This document shows positions 1 through 10,648 of a DNA stretch of 64,000 nucleotides, in pieces. Within the stretch, counting starts at the first letter, position 1. Each line of letters begins with the position of its first letter. Origin of the DNA: Ligustrum vulgare (lineage: Eukaryota; Streptophyta; Magnoliopsida; Lamiales; Oleaceae); the NCBI GenBank assembly GCA_963555705.1, contig OY743169.1, forward strand, positions 4,960,014 through 5,024,013, read 5' to 3'. The notes below the pieces were generated by a model, which worked only from the letters and a program-made list of their open reading frames with translations, was not told where the DNA came from and did not search any database. The position numbers were made by a program, and so were the translations under genes.

Positions 1-3000
1 ACCCCTCAAGGAAACAATAGCTAAATTCGGCAAGCTATTTAACGATCGAGCTAATGTATCAGTAAGTGCATTATCAAGCATACATTGCCCGCATAGATCA
101 AGTTGAAGTACCTGAGTATAAAGTCCGTACAAATTAACCACACTAAAAGTAACACCATCGGAGTAAGTGATAAGATTAAATACTACACAAATAAAGCTCC
201 CTTCCCCCACACAACACAAGAACAATATAACAACAACAGCACCAAACTAAGCCCCCGTTGGTTCGGCTAGAAAAGTAGATTAAAATTTAAGTCAAAATCA
301 ACAATTAATTTTAAACAAATATGATGTAGGATCAATAGGTAAGAGAAGAAATCAATAGAAAAGAGAGAAAGTGAGAAGTGAGGGGGAGAAGGAGGACGAG
401 AGAGAGGCAAGGAGAGAAACAACATCAAACATTTTCATTCATCATAATCTAGGTTTTTAATACCAATTACACACATATAAATAGCAAAATAACCCTAATT
501 ACTAAATGGGTTTGAGCCAAGTCCATACAATAAAACTTAAAACATAACTAAAGCCCATAAATCAAAATCTTAATCTCCATCATTCTCCTTGACTGGGAGA
601 ACTCGACTCCGACGAGTTAAGATAAATCTTCATACTCCAAGGAAGTCGATCTTTTGTTTTGATCAAATTCATGCACTAAACCTTGGATACTAGTATCTGG
701 CTGAACTCATACCAAGGAGGACGGTCTTTATAATGAATCAAATACCTGAATTGAACATATGACCTCGACTGACTCTGCAAATCATCACCAAGAATATGAT
801 TTGACCAAGCGGGGCAATCTCTCATTCGAATCAAGTATCGTAAAGGATCTTCAAGCAACAAAAGTTCATGCAACTCATTATTAAAATTCTCAATTTGTTG
901 TGCATAATGAGAGGCACAATGAACTAGAGCCGTAGACAGGCCTGCAGAAAAAGTTGATTGCAACATCGAAGGCTCAAGTGAACCCCGATAAGGAAACAAA
1001 TCTTCTACATTGAAAATATAACTTTCTTTTTAAGTATGATGGCCAGTCAAAATTACTTTTATGTGAATGATCAAAAACTCTTTTCTTTACGTGTTTAGGA
1101 AACCGAGTTAAAGAAACACGCAATAAAGAGTAATAATAGTTGTTAAAGCACCTAAATTCGTATTGCACCTCAAAAGTAATTTAAAAAATTTCATGGTTGA
1201 AAATTATATGTCGCTTTATCTTATCATGAAATTTAAGAACATTTATTACAAAGGTATGAGCTAACGTATGTCTATAATTAGTAGGAAACAACCTGATGTC
1301 AATTGGAATAGTATGCAATTGAACAATAGCCTTGGAAATTGACGTGACAACCGACGAGGTTTTATGCAATTGAGGCAACATTAATACAAAGTCAACAAGA
1401 ATATTATGCAAATGAGTAGTCACACAATCGATGACATGTGAAATGTTTGACTTTGGTAGCGAAGGATTAGGCTCCAAGACTTGATCTTCAAATGACTCAC
1501 CTACGACATCCTTTTGCTCCTCTATAACTAAGGCTTGACTCGAACATTTAGAGGAGATATGGTCTAAGCCCTCACAGTTGAAGCACTGCAAGAGAGGAGG
1601 AGCTCATGAAATTTCAGGAACTGTGCATTTATTGACTATAGCAAGAGGCGCATTAGACAGAGGAGGTCCTAGAATGGACTTGACAAAGAGAGGTGGTGTC
1701 GATGAGATGGGAGGGCGATTGTTACTACGCCTTCCATACAAAGTTTTAGTAGGTGTGTGTTCTAAATTGTTAACCCTAGCAGCAAGTTTTCTGCGTTCTT
1801 CACAAGTAGCAGTCACTCCAATTTGGATGTTCGCTAATTGAGATTGAAGTTGAGCTATTTGTTGAGTGAGGGCATCATATTGGGAAGGATCCATGGTCAA
1901 AGTATTGGAACTAGAACTGACAAAGTGACAATTTTTTTTTTTTTTAGACAGCCAACATACCAAAATAAAAGCATATTGTCAACATAAAAGAAATTATTAC
2001 CTCATTAGACCTAAAAGAGTCGAGCGACGTCTCAATCATTTTCTTCATGTTCTTCATGTTGGCACAGCTATCGAACGATTGAACAATGCAATAGGACAAA
2101 AAAGAGAGACCTACAAAATAATGTTAGATTTCTCTCTCTCTCTCTCTCTCTAAAATAAGATTTTACAATTTGGACCCAAGCTATCAAATACAGACTTTAC
2201 TGAGGCCCATTCCCTATAAATATTTTCGAATTGGCTAAAGCCCAAGCTTATCACATACAACTACAACTACTGAGGCCCAACTCATAAAATATACACCGAT
2301 CTCTGCCAAAATTTCAAACGGACAGCAATCAGTGCCATCTTCACGGAGCTGCCGGAGTCTCCGGCGCTGGTGGAGTCGCCGGCGACTGCTTCTACAGGGA
2401 GTGTGTCCGGACTGGTATTTCTCGGATTTTTTTTTTTGTTTTTTGGATGTCGTCCTGTGCAGTGTGTGCGGTGTTTGGGTGGTGTTTGTGTTGGTGGGTG
2501 ATGCGTGGTGTGGTGAGGTGGAACCTGGGTTGCCGATGAGTTGGATGCAGTCGGCGATGGGTAGTGTTTCAGTCAAATACTTGGGTATTGGGATGCTGTA
2601 AAGATGATTATTTTGGTGGGTTTTGTGATATGGGTCTGCCTGAAATTGAAGCAACAGCAGGTTCTTTAACTTCTATGAGGCTGAATATGTGTGGCTGTTG
2701 AAGTTTGTTTTACTGACTTATTTTCCCAAGTTTAGCTCTGGTACCACTTTGATGTAGGATCAATAGGTAAGAGAAGAAATCAATAGAAAAGAGAGAAAGT
2801 GAGATGAGAGGGGGAGGACGAGGACGAGGACGAGGGAGAGGCAAGGAGAGAAACAACATCAAACATTTTCATTCATCATAATCTAGGTTTTTAATACCAA
2901 TCACACATATAAATAGCAAAATAACCCTAATTACTAAATGGGTTTGGGCCAAGCCCATACATAAGCCCCAATAAAACATAAAAGGGCTAATTAGACCTAC

Positions 3001-6000
3001 TCATGTGTTCAAATTTAAAATCTCTAAAATCAGGTAATTTTATAATATTTTATTAAACTAGTTAACAGACCACCGACTTTCTCTCCATGAGAACGACGAG
3101 AGACAAACCTTCTCCAGCCGATTCCGTCAAGCTCGCCGGTCAAATCCTCGCTGACATCTCGTCGGCCTTTGGTATTCTATCACATCTAGTACTCATTCTT
3201 CTAATTTTTGTAGCTTCTATCCCAAGGGAATTATTGAGATACAAAGGAAGAAAGTGCAAAGGAATCAAAGGAAGATAGTGAATAAATTAAAGGAAGACAG
3301 TGTAGCCGTGAAAAACAATTTTATGTAATATTTCCTGACCTCGACTTTCTCGATTGCCCCATCTATCTTGAACCCTTTAGCTTTCTCATCTTTCAGGTTA
3401 TTTTTTTCCCTTTAATTACAGGGCTTTTGAGTTTTACAGTTGAATTGTGAATCTTCATTCGGTTGATATCAATATACAATTTTTTAGTGTGCTCAATTTG
3501 GAATTTTCTCATCACTTTATTACTACGAAATCTCAAATTTGGTTAGGTTATTGTTAACTTGGCTTCCATTTGGTTAAATTGAAAGTTGAAGTCTTTTGCT
3601 CTCTTGACGTGTGCAAAATTTGGGTTTTAGAAAGGGATCTGGTCTTTGGATGATTGGTTCTTTGAATAGAATTTTTATTTTTTATTATTATTGTTATTAT
3701 TTTCTGACGGATGAAGTTTATTGATTGGTAAAGATTGGAAACTTTAGAAATTTTGCTGTAGGAATGATTTGAGGCCAAAATACTTAATTTCTTGATTAGG
3801 GAATTGTTAGGACCTGGGAAGATGAAGTAGAAGACTTCAAAATGAAGTATATCTACCCTCATGTTGCTTCCAAAAAGCACGAGGATGGAATTGTGTCCCT
3901 CTGGTTTCATTCTCTAAACTATTGCAACTATACCGATTCAAGTGATGTCGATACGATGAAATTGTGGACATTTGCTAGAACACTGACGTGAAGCGTTATG
4001 AAGTTGTGGACATGGCCTAGTGAGTTAGCATACATGTTATTGCTTTCATATGCTTTTGTTTGGTATTTTTATTTGGTTGAGGTAGTTGTGGTGTTGCACG
4101 GATTGGTTCATGGTGAAAATATGGAGCTTGGTCGGGAATCAAACACTAGTAGTCAAGTAAATTTTCTCTACAGAGTAAGAATGACTTGACGAAAGTGTTC
4201 AATAATTCATTCTCGTATGCTGATCTAATTTCCATAAAAATTTCAGGTTAAATATATAATCGAGCTTTCTCGAGCATTGGTTAAGGCAAGATACCAGGTG
4301 TTTACATGGCAGATTTGTTCGCCCATTAAGTTTCCTCACCCGAAGTGGATTGGAGTTATGGTGAGCCAATAGAGATGCTTAGTATGGGCCTCGAGGATGC
4401 ATACATTGTTGAAGGAATTTTATGGTGCTAGGAGGGTAATGTACAAGAAACCTATTAAGTTTGTTGAAGGAAAGCTAAGAAATATGATTTCCTTTTCATG
4501 TATTTTGTGTTTTACATGTCTAATGATTATGGAGAAGGCTTAGCCTTTATTATAGTTCCTGTTAGTTTTCCTTTGAATGCTTTTGATGATTGCTCAATGG
4601 GGCTATTGGGGTGGCGAAAAATTAAGGTATTTTGCTATTGAATTTGATACTTTTAACGCGAAGTATGGTGATGGAATGGTAATCATGTTGGGTGTGATAT
4701 TGATATATAGTCTTGTGTATGTTAAATTACAAAATTCAATTAATTTTAAAAGAAACATGAAATTTCAAATGACTTGTAATATACAATTAAGGTATAATAG
4801 TAATTAATTACATTTGTAATTGATTACAAAAGTTACAATTGCAATTAATTACAAACTGTAATTCACTACAATTTGTGACTAATTCAATTAATTTTAAAAG
4901 AAAAATGAAATTTCTAGTGACTTGTAATATACAATTGAATTACAATAGTACGTAGTTAATTAGTTAAATTTGTAATTGATTATAAAATGGAAGTTAAGTT
5001 ACAATTGTAATTAATTATAAACTGTAATTCGTAATTTGTAACTAATTCAATTAATATTTCAAATAATTCAATTAATTTCAACAAAAGATCTGTCATGTTT
5101 TACAATTTTATTGGTTACAACTGTAATTAATTGAAACATTGAAAGAAAATTACAATTATAATTAATTACAAAATATGACTAATTACAGTTGTAGTTAAAA
5201 TTACAATTAATTGCAATTGTAGTTAAAATTACAATTGTAACTAATTACAAATTTGAAATAAAGTTACAATTGTATTCGACGGTGTTTATTGGTAGTAGTT
5301 GATGGGTGATTGTTTTAGATGGTGGTGGTGGTGGTTACAATTGTGTTTAATTGCAAAATTAAAATAAAATTACAATTGTAATTAATTCTAAATTGTAACT
5401 AATAACCAAATGTAATTAAGTTTTAAATAAGGTGAATGTAACTAATTCAATTATTTTTAACAAGAAAATATGTCATGTTTTATGAATTGAACTTAATTGT
5501 AATTAATTAGTTAGTTAGTTACACTTGCAATTGATTACAAAATTGAAATTAAGTTACAATTGTACAAGATAATAACGAAGGTCCTATCTCTGAGACTTAA
5601 GGAAGTTATGGAACAAACAATAGATATAGGTCAGTGCGCTTTTGTGAAAGGAAGGCAAATTTTGGATTTGGTTTTGACAGCAAATGAGATTGTTGAGGAA
5701 TATAGGACAAAGAAGAAAGAAGGAGTGGTGCTAAAAATTGACTTCGAAAAGGCGTATGATCATGTTAGTTGGGAATTCCTAGATTTTGTGCTTGAAAGGA
5801 AAGGGTTCGGTGGAAGATGGCGAAGATGGATAAGGGGCTGTTTGTCGTCGGCAAACTTCTCAGTTATGATCAATGGTAGACCAAGGGGGAAATTTGGTGC
5901 ATCTAGAGGGTTGAGGCAATGAGACCCACTATCACCTTTTCTCTTCATCCTAGTAGGGGACGTTTTAAGTAGAATGGTCAATAAAGCTTGTGATATGAAG

Positions 6001-7795
6001 GTGTTGGAAGGATTTCAGATAGGCAACAAAAAAGTGAGGGTCTCGCATCTACAGTTTGCAGATGATAGCATTTTCTTTTTGGAGAATAAGTATGATAGCA
6101 TTGAAAACCTTATAGAAATTTTGGAGATTTTTTCAAGGTGTGCGGGACTAAAAATCAATATGGCAAAAAGCACGGTCGTAGGCATTAATCTGAAAGAAGA
6201 AAGGATTGCAGACATAGTAAAGAAGGTAGGTTGTGGTATAGGTAATTGGCCTTTGATTTATCTTGGATTACCTTTAGGAGGAAACCCAAACACTTACTCT
6301 TTCTGGAATCCAGTGGTGGAGAGAATTGCGAAAAGATTGGAAGGATGGCATAAATGTTGCCTATCACGAGGAGGGCGTCTCGTGCTATTACAATCGGTTT
6401 TGGAAAGCATACCTACTTATTTCATGTCAATTTTTAAAATGCCGATGAAGGTGGTGAAGATGATTGAGAAGATGATGAGGGATTTCTTTTGGGAAGGTAA
6501 AGGTGAGGGCCATAGAGAGCATCTAGTTAAATGGGAAGTGGGCACAAAACCAAAGGAGAAAGGAGGTTTAGGGATTGGTAACCTTCGCTTGAGGAATTTG
6601 GCACTTCTTGGTAAATGGCTGTGGAGGTTCCCCTTAGAACCGGAGTCACTCTGGCATTCTATTATCTACAATCGGTATGACCTCCACTCAAATGGACGTG
6701 ATGCATGTATCGATGTTAATTCCACTTCTCGGGCACCATGGAAATCCATTACAAGAGCATGGAATACTTTTGAGGAAAACACCAAATTTGTGGTTGGGAA
6801 AGGGGATACAATCCGATTTTGGTTAGATAATTGGATGGGTGACCAAACTTTCCAAACACTTTTTCCTAGGCTTTTTCGATTATCAAACAACAAAAATTCC
6901 GTCATTAGTGACATAATATCCCTTACACCAAATTCCACTCCGAGTTGGAACCTTAGATTTAATAGAAACCTTAATGACAGAGACATTGAAGAATTTTCCC
7001 CCCTATCCAATCTGCTTGAAAATATAACTCTTGACCCATTTTCACCGGATAAAAGGATTTGGAAAGGTCAACCATCCGGGGTCTTTTCATGTAAATCATA
7101 CTTCTACTCCCTTTGTCAATCCTCTTGTGTTTCTAAATTTCCACAATTTAAATTCATTTGGAAAGGTATGATTCCTACAAAAGTTAAAGTTTTTGCTTGG
7201 TTGGTGTCTTTGGGGAAGGTTAATACTTGTGATTTGTTACAACTCAAGAGGCCTTTCTGGTGTATTTCACCATCATTTTGTATCTTGTGTAAAAAGGCAG
7301 AGGAACCAATTGATCACCTACTCATACATTGTGAAATAGCTAAAGGAATTTGGGATAAAATGAGGAAAATATTTGGAGTTTCGGGTGCACTGCCTAGACA
7401 CTGGGCCGATTTGATTCTTATCAAATGGAATTTTGGAGATAATCTGGGAAATAAGAAAAAGATTTGGAAATTATTAGTAATGGCAGCAGCGTGGATCGTA
7501 TGGTCAGAAAGAAATAGAAGGATTTTCGAGGACGCTGAAAGAACAATAGAAGACATTTGGAATAGTATTATATTTTATACGGGATTATGGGCTAGAGCAG
7601 ACGGTCTTTTTAGTGGGCTAGACGATTTCTTTTTTCGTTTAGATCCCAGGAGCTCTTTAAGCAACAATGTTTTAAGTAATACATAGACTTGTGTTTACTG
7701 TATTGTAGTATAGATTTAATATTGTCAGTGTTGGACATCTTGTCCACAACTTATGTTGTAATTTCATTAGCTAAATTTAATGAAATTCTGTTTCC

Positions 7796-7838
<43 letters not shown>

Positions 7839-10648
7839 TGATTTGCCTGATTACCTGATTTTGGTAATATGTTTTACATTCTTAAAATAACTTTTAAAAT
7901 GCCTGATATTAAAAAATAAGCCCCTTCAAGTTTTGTATTTGTGTACTTAACCCAACATAAAAATAACTAAAGCCTAGAAATCAAAATCTTAATTAATCTC
8001 CATCAACATATTTCATGGGCCACACTTTTTCAACCACAAATTCCATCTTTTTTTTTTTATTATCAAAATTTAGCCTTATTCCCAAGTAAGGGCTTGATTG
8101 GGATAGCTTTAAAAGTTGAGGTATAAGTTGATAATTAATTTTGACCATAAGTTTCATGGGATCCAAAATTTTTATCAACTTTTCAACAACGCATATCATC
8201 TTCTATCAAAAGCTTTGCAAACAACCCCTATAACTTGAGGCCGGCTACATGAATCCTGTTTTGACATTCAGCCATGTTCATTGTTAGATCTATTGGGAGA
8301 TCCCAGGCAACTACATCATGCTATGTTAATTTTGGTGTACCTTTCCCTCTTTTAACTTGCTATACCGAAATCACTTCTCTTATGAACGGCTGCTTCTTTA
8401 TACCCGAACACCTACTGAGCTTCTCTTATTTTATATTTCAAAAATGTTCATAGAAAAGAGCTTCTTTAAGTTGAACTTGCTGCTTTTCATTTTGACAGGA
8501 GTAGGAGCTTGCTGCTCCCTCGTTAACTAATTGATCCTTGACGGCCAACCAAGCCTTCATTGTTAACCATAAGTAAAATGAAGTAAACAACCCAACCTCT
8601 TTGTTTCAAGCTTTGTCTTCCTTAATATATACTCAATCGACATCACCTCCACTAGTTACTGTATCTTATTATGTTTTTTTTCTTATCTAATTCAGTATGC
8701 CTGCACATCCATCTTGGCCTGTTTGGTAGTGGAAGTTTTTTCCAATTTTTTCCGCAAACTCAAACGCATTTTATGAGACTCATAACTTTTCACATTTTCA
8801 ACCACACATCCCTCAAAACTTTTTTCTTACATTACCAACATGCTCTTAGCGTCTTCATTTCCAATATATTCGTGGACATCTTGACCTTTGACATCTTAAC
8901 ACTCAATACGTATCAATATTTGAACCTCTACCAATTAATAGTGCTTTTCATCAGAGTTCATGGTGCATTGCTTATGTGTTCTTAAATATATTTTCTACAT
9001 TTTGCATTTTCAGTTCATCCAAGGACCAAGGTCCCTTAATCTACAGAAAATTTCAGATGCAATCTGATTAATCTATGAATCAACGCAACAAAGAAAATAA
9101 CAATGCCAAGTAACAATAGTGGCCAATAAGCAAAAACAATAGTACAAGGTATAGCCCTCACTCTGGGGTACCAAATTTTCCGGAAACCCAGAATTCTTCT
9201 TGTACAACCCTGCAGCAAGACAATTCCTAGAGATTCATTTTATGTTCTTCACTTTTAATTTACTTCAATTTTTCTCGCTCGGAACTATCTTCATGGTTGA
9301 TGACCATTCGAGCGTTTTATTTTCTACCTAACTTGAGATTTGTTCTGGTTTTTGATAATACAGTTAAGATAATAATACTATATTTTCATTTTAAACTTGT
9401 GACATGCCGAAAGCAGGAAAAATTGATGTCACCCTAAATTGCCTTAGGTATCAAAATATGGTAGTGGGTTTCCTCAGATCACTTGCATTAACAAAAAGGG
9501 TCCATTACGGCCATCAAGGGGGAAAAAATGATTGAAGAGTACTCTGAGAAATACGGTAGGCAGATAGTTTCATTCCTTGGATAACCATATAGAACCTACT
9601 GTCCGAACAAAGTGCACTAGGCAAGTGTCTAAATGAAAGTCTAGTCGCTTGGCAATACCTCAGTTACTATTGAACATCCTAATCCTCTCGCCGCATCCCC
9701 CACCCCTCCACTCGCCCCCCAAGTACAACTTGCATGCAACAGAAAGAAGGGCAAATTCTGATAGTGACACATGGAATCTCAGTGAGCAACTTGCTCTTCT
9801 ACTTTGATCTTTTCTATCTACTGTGTCCAATTGGGGGCAAATACCTCAGAGGCACATCTCAGAATTTAGGATAAAATAATCTGTAGTACTAGAAGTACAC
9901 AATACTGAATTCTTGAATTCATATCAATCAAACAAATTGTTGGAAGAAAGTGATTTCTTTTCATTTCCTAGTTCTATGTGGAACATTTAATTATTTGAGA
10001 ACTAGAGCTAGAGATATTCCATTAACCAAGATGGATATTTCCGCAGAATCTGAAATTCTAAATTTGATGGAAGTGGAATTGCCTTAATATCCATCTATAA
10101 CCATATAAAACAAACATAAAAATACCAAAAAGGTTCTAGAAATTATTATATACATACAAATGAATTACAAGATCAGAATATTGACTATGCCTGAACAAAG
10201 AAATGAATCTTAGCACATAACAGTATGGAAGGAAAGCAGAATGAGTTACCCTCAGATTTTTTGTCTCAAAATTCCCAAACGTCTGCCGAAACTGTGTTTC
10301 AGTGAGCCACGAACAGTTCTTTACTCGTACCACAGTTGGACATGATTTTAAGAGGAGGTTCAGCATATTGGCATCCATTTTACGCATATTGCACAACAAA
10401 ATAGTTAGTTTTTCTATCAGCGAATCAGGAATCAGTTCTAGTGAAACTATCCCCTCGGCATTCTCTGCAAGAACTTGTAAGGAAAGATCCACTAGAGAAG
10501 GAACAGGGGGTCGAGCACCCTTCCTCTTATTCTGTGTTCTAACCTCTTTTTGCTTACCCTTTCCTCGATCGCTCTCATTAAACAACCTGCTTCTTTTCAA
10601 CACTGACTGTTCACTTGTCCCCTCAAAATTCTTACCCTCCCTCTTCAT
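1..10648 (-). CDS. RAD7/Rhp7-like leucine-rich-repeat protein, 5' part (exons 1-2; gene continues beyond left edge)
   Basis: Exon 1 is 10648-10250 (133 codons, ending in phase 0 before a GTAAC donor). Exon 2 starts at 111 after a CTCAG acceptor and is still open at position 1. The joined reading gives ...NLR|VLQLDLCGQC..., which matches the plant RNI-like proteins related to yeast RAD7/Rhp7 (type member Arabidopsis At2g06040, recognised from memory). The first ~70 residues are basic and rich in K/R (KRSR, KGKQKE, NKRKG), a plausible nuclear signal. The conserved SLVDLSLQVLAENAEGI segment and the first LRR follow. By family, this is a substrate-recognition LRR protein linked to nucleotide-excision repair; that role is inferred. 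An upstream in-frame ATG at 10723 exists, but the family-like start is MKREGK at 10648. The intron (10249-112) is 10.1 kb and full of transposons; both splice sites look intact. Confidence 0.85.
322..582 (-). repeat. 3' LTR of the small LTR retrotransposon
   Basis: This 261-bp LTR has TG..CA ends and is nearly identical to 2750-2983 plus 7963-8005. The right copy has a short expansion of GGACGA units where the left has one. It is directly followed by the complement of the polypurine tract at 583-590. Confidence 0.8.
676..999 (-). pseudogene. degenerate retrotransposon tail, possibly integrase/chromodomain end
   Basis: This is a 107-residue minus-strand reading whose last third (YLIHYKDRPPWYEF) resembles the YLVKWKGLPxxxATWE pattern of Ty3-gypsy integrase chromodomains. 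It lies just before the polypurine tract, where that domain is expected. A frame downstream encodes a Ser/Glu-rich NSSESSSPSQGE-like end before the tract. The match is weak, and it could be another part of a non-autonomous internal region. Confidence 0.35.
1181..1894 (-). pseudogene. gag remains of the LTR retrotransposon (zinc knuckle)
   Basis: On the minus strand an ATG at 1894 opens MDPSQYDALTQQIAQLQSQ, a short coiled-coil-like gag N terminus that runs to 1604. A second frame (1591-1181) begins with CFNCEGLDHISSKC, a CX2CX4HX4C zinc knuckle as in retroviral-type nucleocapsid domains. The two segments are in different frames, so at least one frameshift or a large deletion lies between them. 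No protease, reverse transcriptase or integrase was found. Lineage is uncertain. Confidence 0.65.
2735..2746 (-). promoter_or_regulatory. primer-binding site of the small LTR retrotransposon
   Basis: Minus-strand TGGTACCAGAGC lies three bases inside the 5' LTR and differs by one base from the canonical initiator-methionine tRNA site TGGTATCAGAGC. It fixes the element's orientation and LTR boundary. Confidence 0.8.
3087..3169 (+). pseudogene. captured first-exon fragment, unassigned
   Basis: This GC-richer block begins with ATG and reads MRTTRDKPSPADSVKLAGQ and on to about 28 residues. It stops at TTTGGTATTC, which looks like a splice donor. Composition contrasts sharply with the AT-rich surroundings, as expected of a captured exon in a Pack-MULE. 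I do not recognise the parent gene. Confidence 0.4.
3813..3991 (+). pseudogene. captured exon-like fragment, unassigned
   Basis: An open plus-strand reading of about 58 residues includes KYIYPHVASKKHEDGIVSLW and ends at a TGA near 3991. It lies between the unassigned first exon and the sucrose-phosphate synthase fragment, and its open frame and composition suggest coding origin. I could not assign it. Confidence 0.3.
4083..4430 (+). pseudogene. captured sucrose-phosphate synthase fragment (two exons with intron)
   Basis: The plus strand encodes [20 protein letters not shown] then Q at 4089-4157, a GTAAAT donor, an intron ending ATTTCAG at 4246, and VKYIIELSRALVKARYQV, followed by DWSYGEPIEML and MGLEDAY. 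This is the start of the glucosyltransferase domain of plant sucrose-phosphate synthase (family pattern [32 protein letters not shown], then SSPEVDWSYGEPTEML). That enzyme makes sucrose-6-phosphate from UDP-glucose and fructose-6-phosphate in the cytosol. Here the TGGQ glycine pair is changed to TSSQ and a frameshift precedes the EVDWSYGEP part. It retains its intron, so it was captured as DNA, not as a cDNA. Confidence 0.75.
4440..4685 (+). pseudogene. captured legume-lectin domain fragment
   Basis: Plus-strand frames give FMYFVFYMSNDYGEGLAF, then IIVPVSFPLNAFDD and MGLLG. After a frameshift comes YFAIEFDTFNAKYGDG. These match the legume (L-type) lectin fold pattern YGDGLAFFL.P...P..S.GG.LGL followed by VAVEFDTF...DP, found in lectins and lectin-domain receptor kinases. 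The metal-binding Asp of EFDTF is present, but the reading frame is broken. It sits directly after the sucrose-phosphate synthase piece, so the element carries at least two unrelated host genes. Confidence 0.65.
4730..5555. repeat. AT-rich degenerate repeat of ATTACAATTGTAATTAATT type
   Basis: Many imperfect, partly palindromic copies of TTACAATTGTAATTAATTAC fill this tract inside the Pack-MULE, with a short GTGGTGGTGG patch near 5320. Similar low-complexity tracts, based on TTGTGACC, lie inside the two other MULE-like elements of this window. Confidence 0.7.
5556..7831 (+). mobile_element. 5'-truncated LINE (L1-type) with poly(A) tail
   Basis: ORF2 starts abruptly in the middle of the reverse-transcriptase finger region (YKIITKVLSLRLK), runs to the stop at 7684-7686 and is followed by a 3' UTR and a 33-base A run (7799-7831). 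The reading runs through one internal TGA at 5920. No clean target duplication was found: the flanks share AAATTAA but then diverge. The 5' truncation and A tail are typical of target-primed reverse transcription. Confidence 0.85.
5560..7686 (+). pseudogene. LINE ORF2 reverse transcriptase with premature stop
   Basis: RT motifs appear in order: GQCAFVKGRQILD, KIDFEKAYDHVSW, SRGLRQ-stop-DPLSPFLF, FADDS (the catalytic FADD box), then the thumb (GLPLGGNP) and a C-terminal zf-RVT region (FKFIWKGMIPTKVKVFAWL with CILC...DHLLIHC). The Gly of RGLRQGDPLSP is replaced by TGA at 5920-5922 (GGA to TGA), so the protein would end there. The downstream 570 codons are open from 5974, so decay looks recent. 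The endonuclease domain is missing. Plant L1-like clade. Confidence 0.85.
8090..8228. mobile_element. Tourist-like MITE
   Basis: A 139-bp element begins GGGCTTGATTGGGATAGCTTT and ends AAAGCTTTGCAAACAACCCC, so the ends are inverted repeats. TAA lies before it and TAT after it, in line with the TWA target of PIF/Harbinger elements. Confidence 0.55.
8229..10249. other. rest of RAD7-like intron, no recognised feature
   Basis: This is AT-rich intron sequence. A segment at 8717-8850 has GGCCTGTTTGGTAGTGG at one end and TTACCAACATGCTC at the other, a possible further Tourist relative without a clear target duplication. I see no coding sequence. Confidence 0.4.

Larger units (their letters stand above)
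2984..7953. mobile_element. Pack-MULE carrying captured host gene fragments
   Basis: The element is flanked by a perfect 9-bp duplication, AACATAAAA, at 2975-2983 and 7954-7962. This is the Mutator-superfamily length, and the insertion splits a retrotransposon LTR cleanly. Ends begin GGGCTAATTAGAC on the left and, reverse complemented, GGGTTAAGTACAC on the right. Further in, both sides carry AAAATCAGGTAAT, so the terminal inverted repeats are long but diverged. No transposase was found. Inside are exon-like pieces of sucrose-phosphate synthase (4083-4430) and a legume-lectin domain (about 4500-4680), an unassigned exon (3087-3169), an AT-rich repeat tract (4730-5555) and a LINE. Confidence 0.8.
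322..8005 (-). mobile_element. small LTR retrotransposon with gag remains, one LTR split by a MULE
   Basis: Two direct repeats start TGATGTAGG and end CCATCA: the left LTR 322-582 and the right LTR 2750-2983 plus 7963-8005. On the minus strand the element reads 5' LTR (right), a primer-binding site at 2746-2735 (TGGTACCAGAGC, one base from the initiator-Met tRNA site), a leader with a GA run, gag remains (1894-1181), a decayed tail and a polypurine tract AAGGAGAA (590-583) next to the 3' LTR. Removing the MULE gives LTRs of 261 and 277 bp. The flanks AAATA and ACATA are a poor target duplication with one mismatch. The internal part is only 2.2 kb, so the element is non-autonomous or deleted. 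The end of the tail encodes a Ser-rich stretch after a chromodomain-like segment, suggesting Ty3-gypsy. Confidence 0.8.
112..10249 (-). other. giant transposon-filled intron 1 of the RAD7-like gene
   Basis: The intron is bounded by a GT donor (10249-10248) and an AG acceptor (113-112) on the minus strand, joining two phase-0 exons. It holds an LTR retrotransposon (322-8005), a Pack-MULE inside one LTR, a LINE inside the MULE and Tourist-like MITE sequence. The parts not taken up by these (112-321 and 8229-10249) show no coding sequence that I recognise. Confidence 0.8.

Noticed and set aside
2332..2601. Open frame of 89 codons on the plus strand (and a 139-codon frame on the minus strand) in the leader of the first LTR element
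   Set aside because: GC-rich low-complexity sequence with no family resemblance; it lies between the primer site and gag and is most likely untranslated leader.
9036..9218. Minus-strand frame with a hydrophobic segment inside the RAD7-like intron
   Set aside because: Not joined by plausible splice sites, no homology, and the true second exon was found at 111-1.
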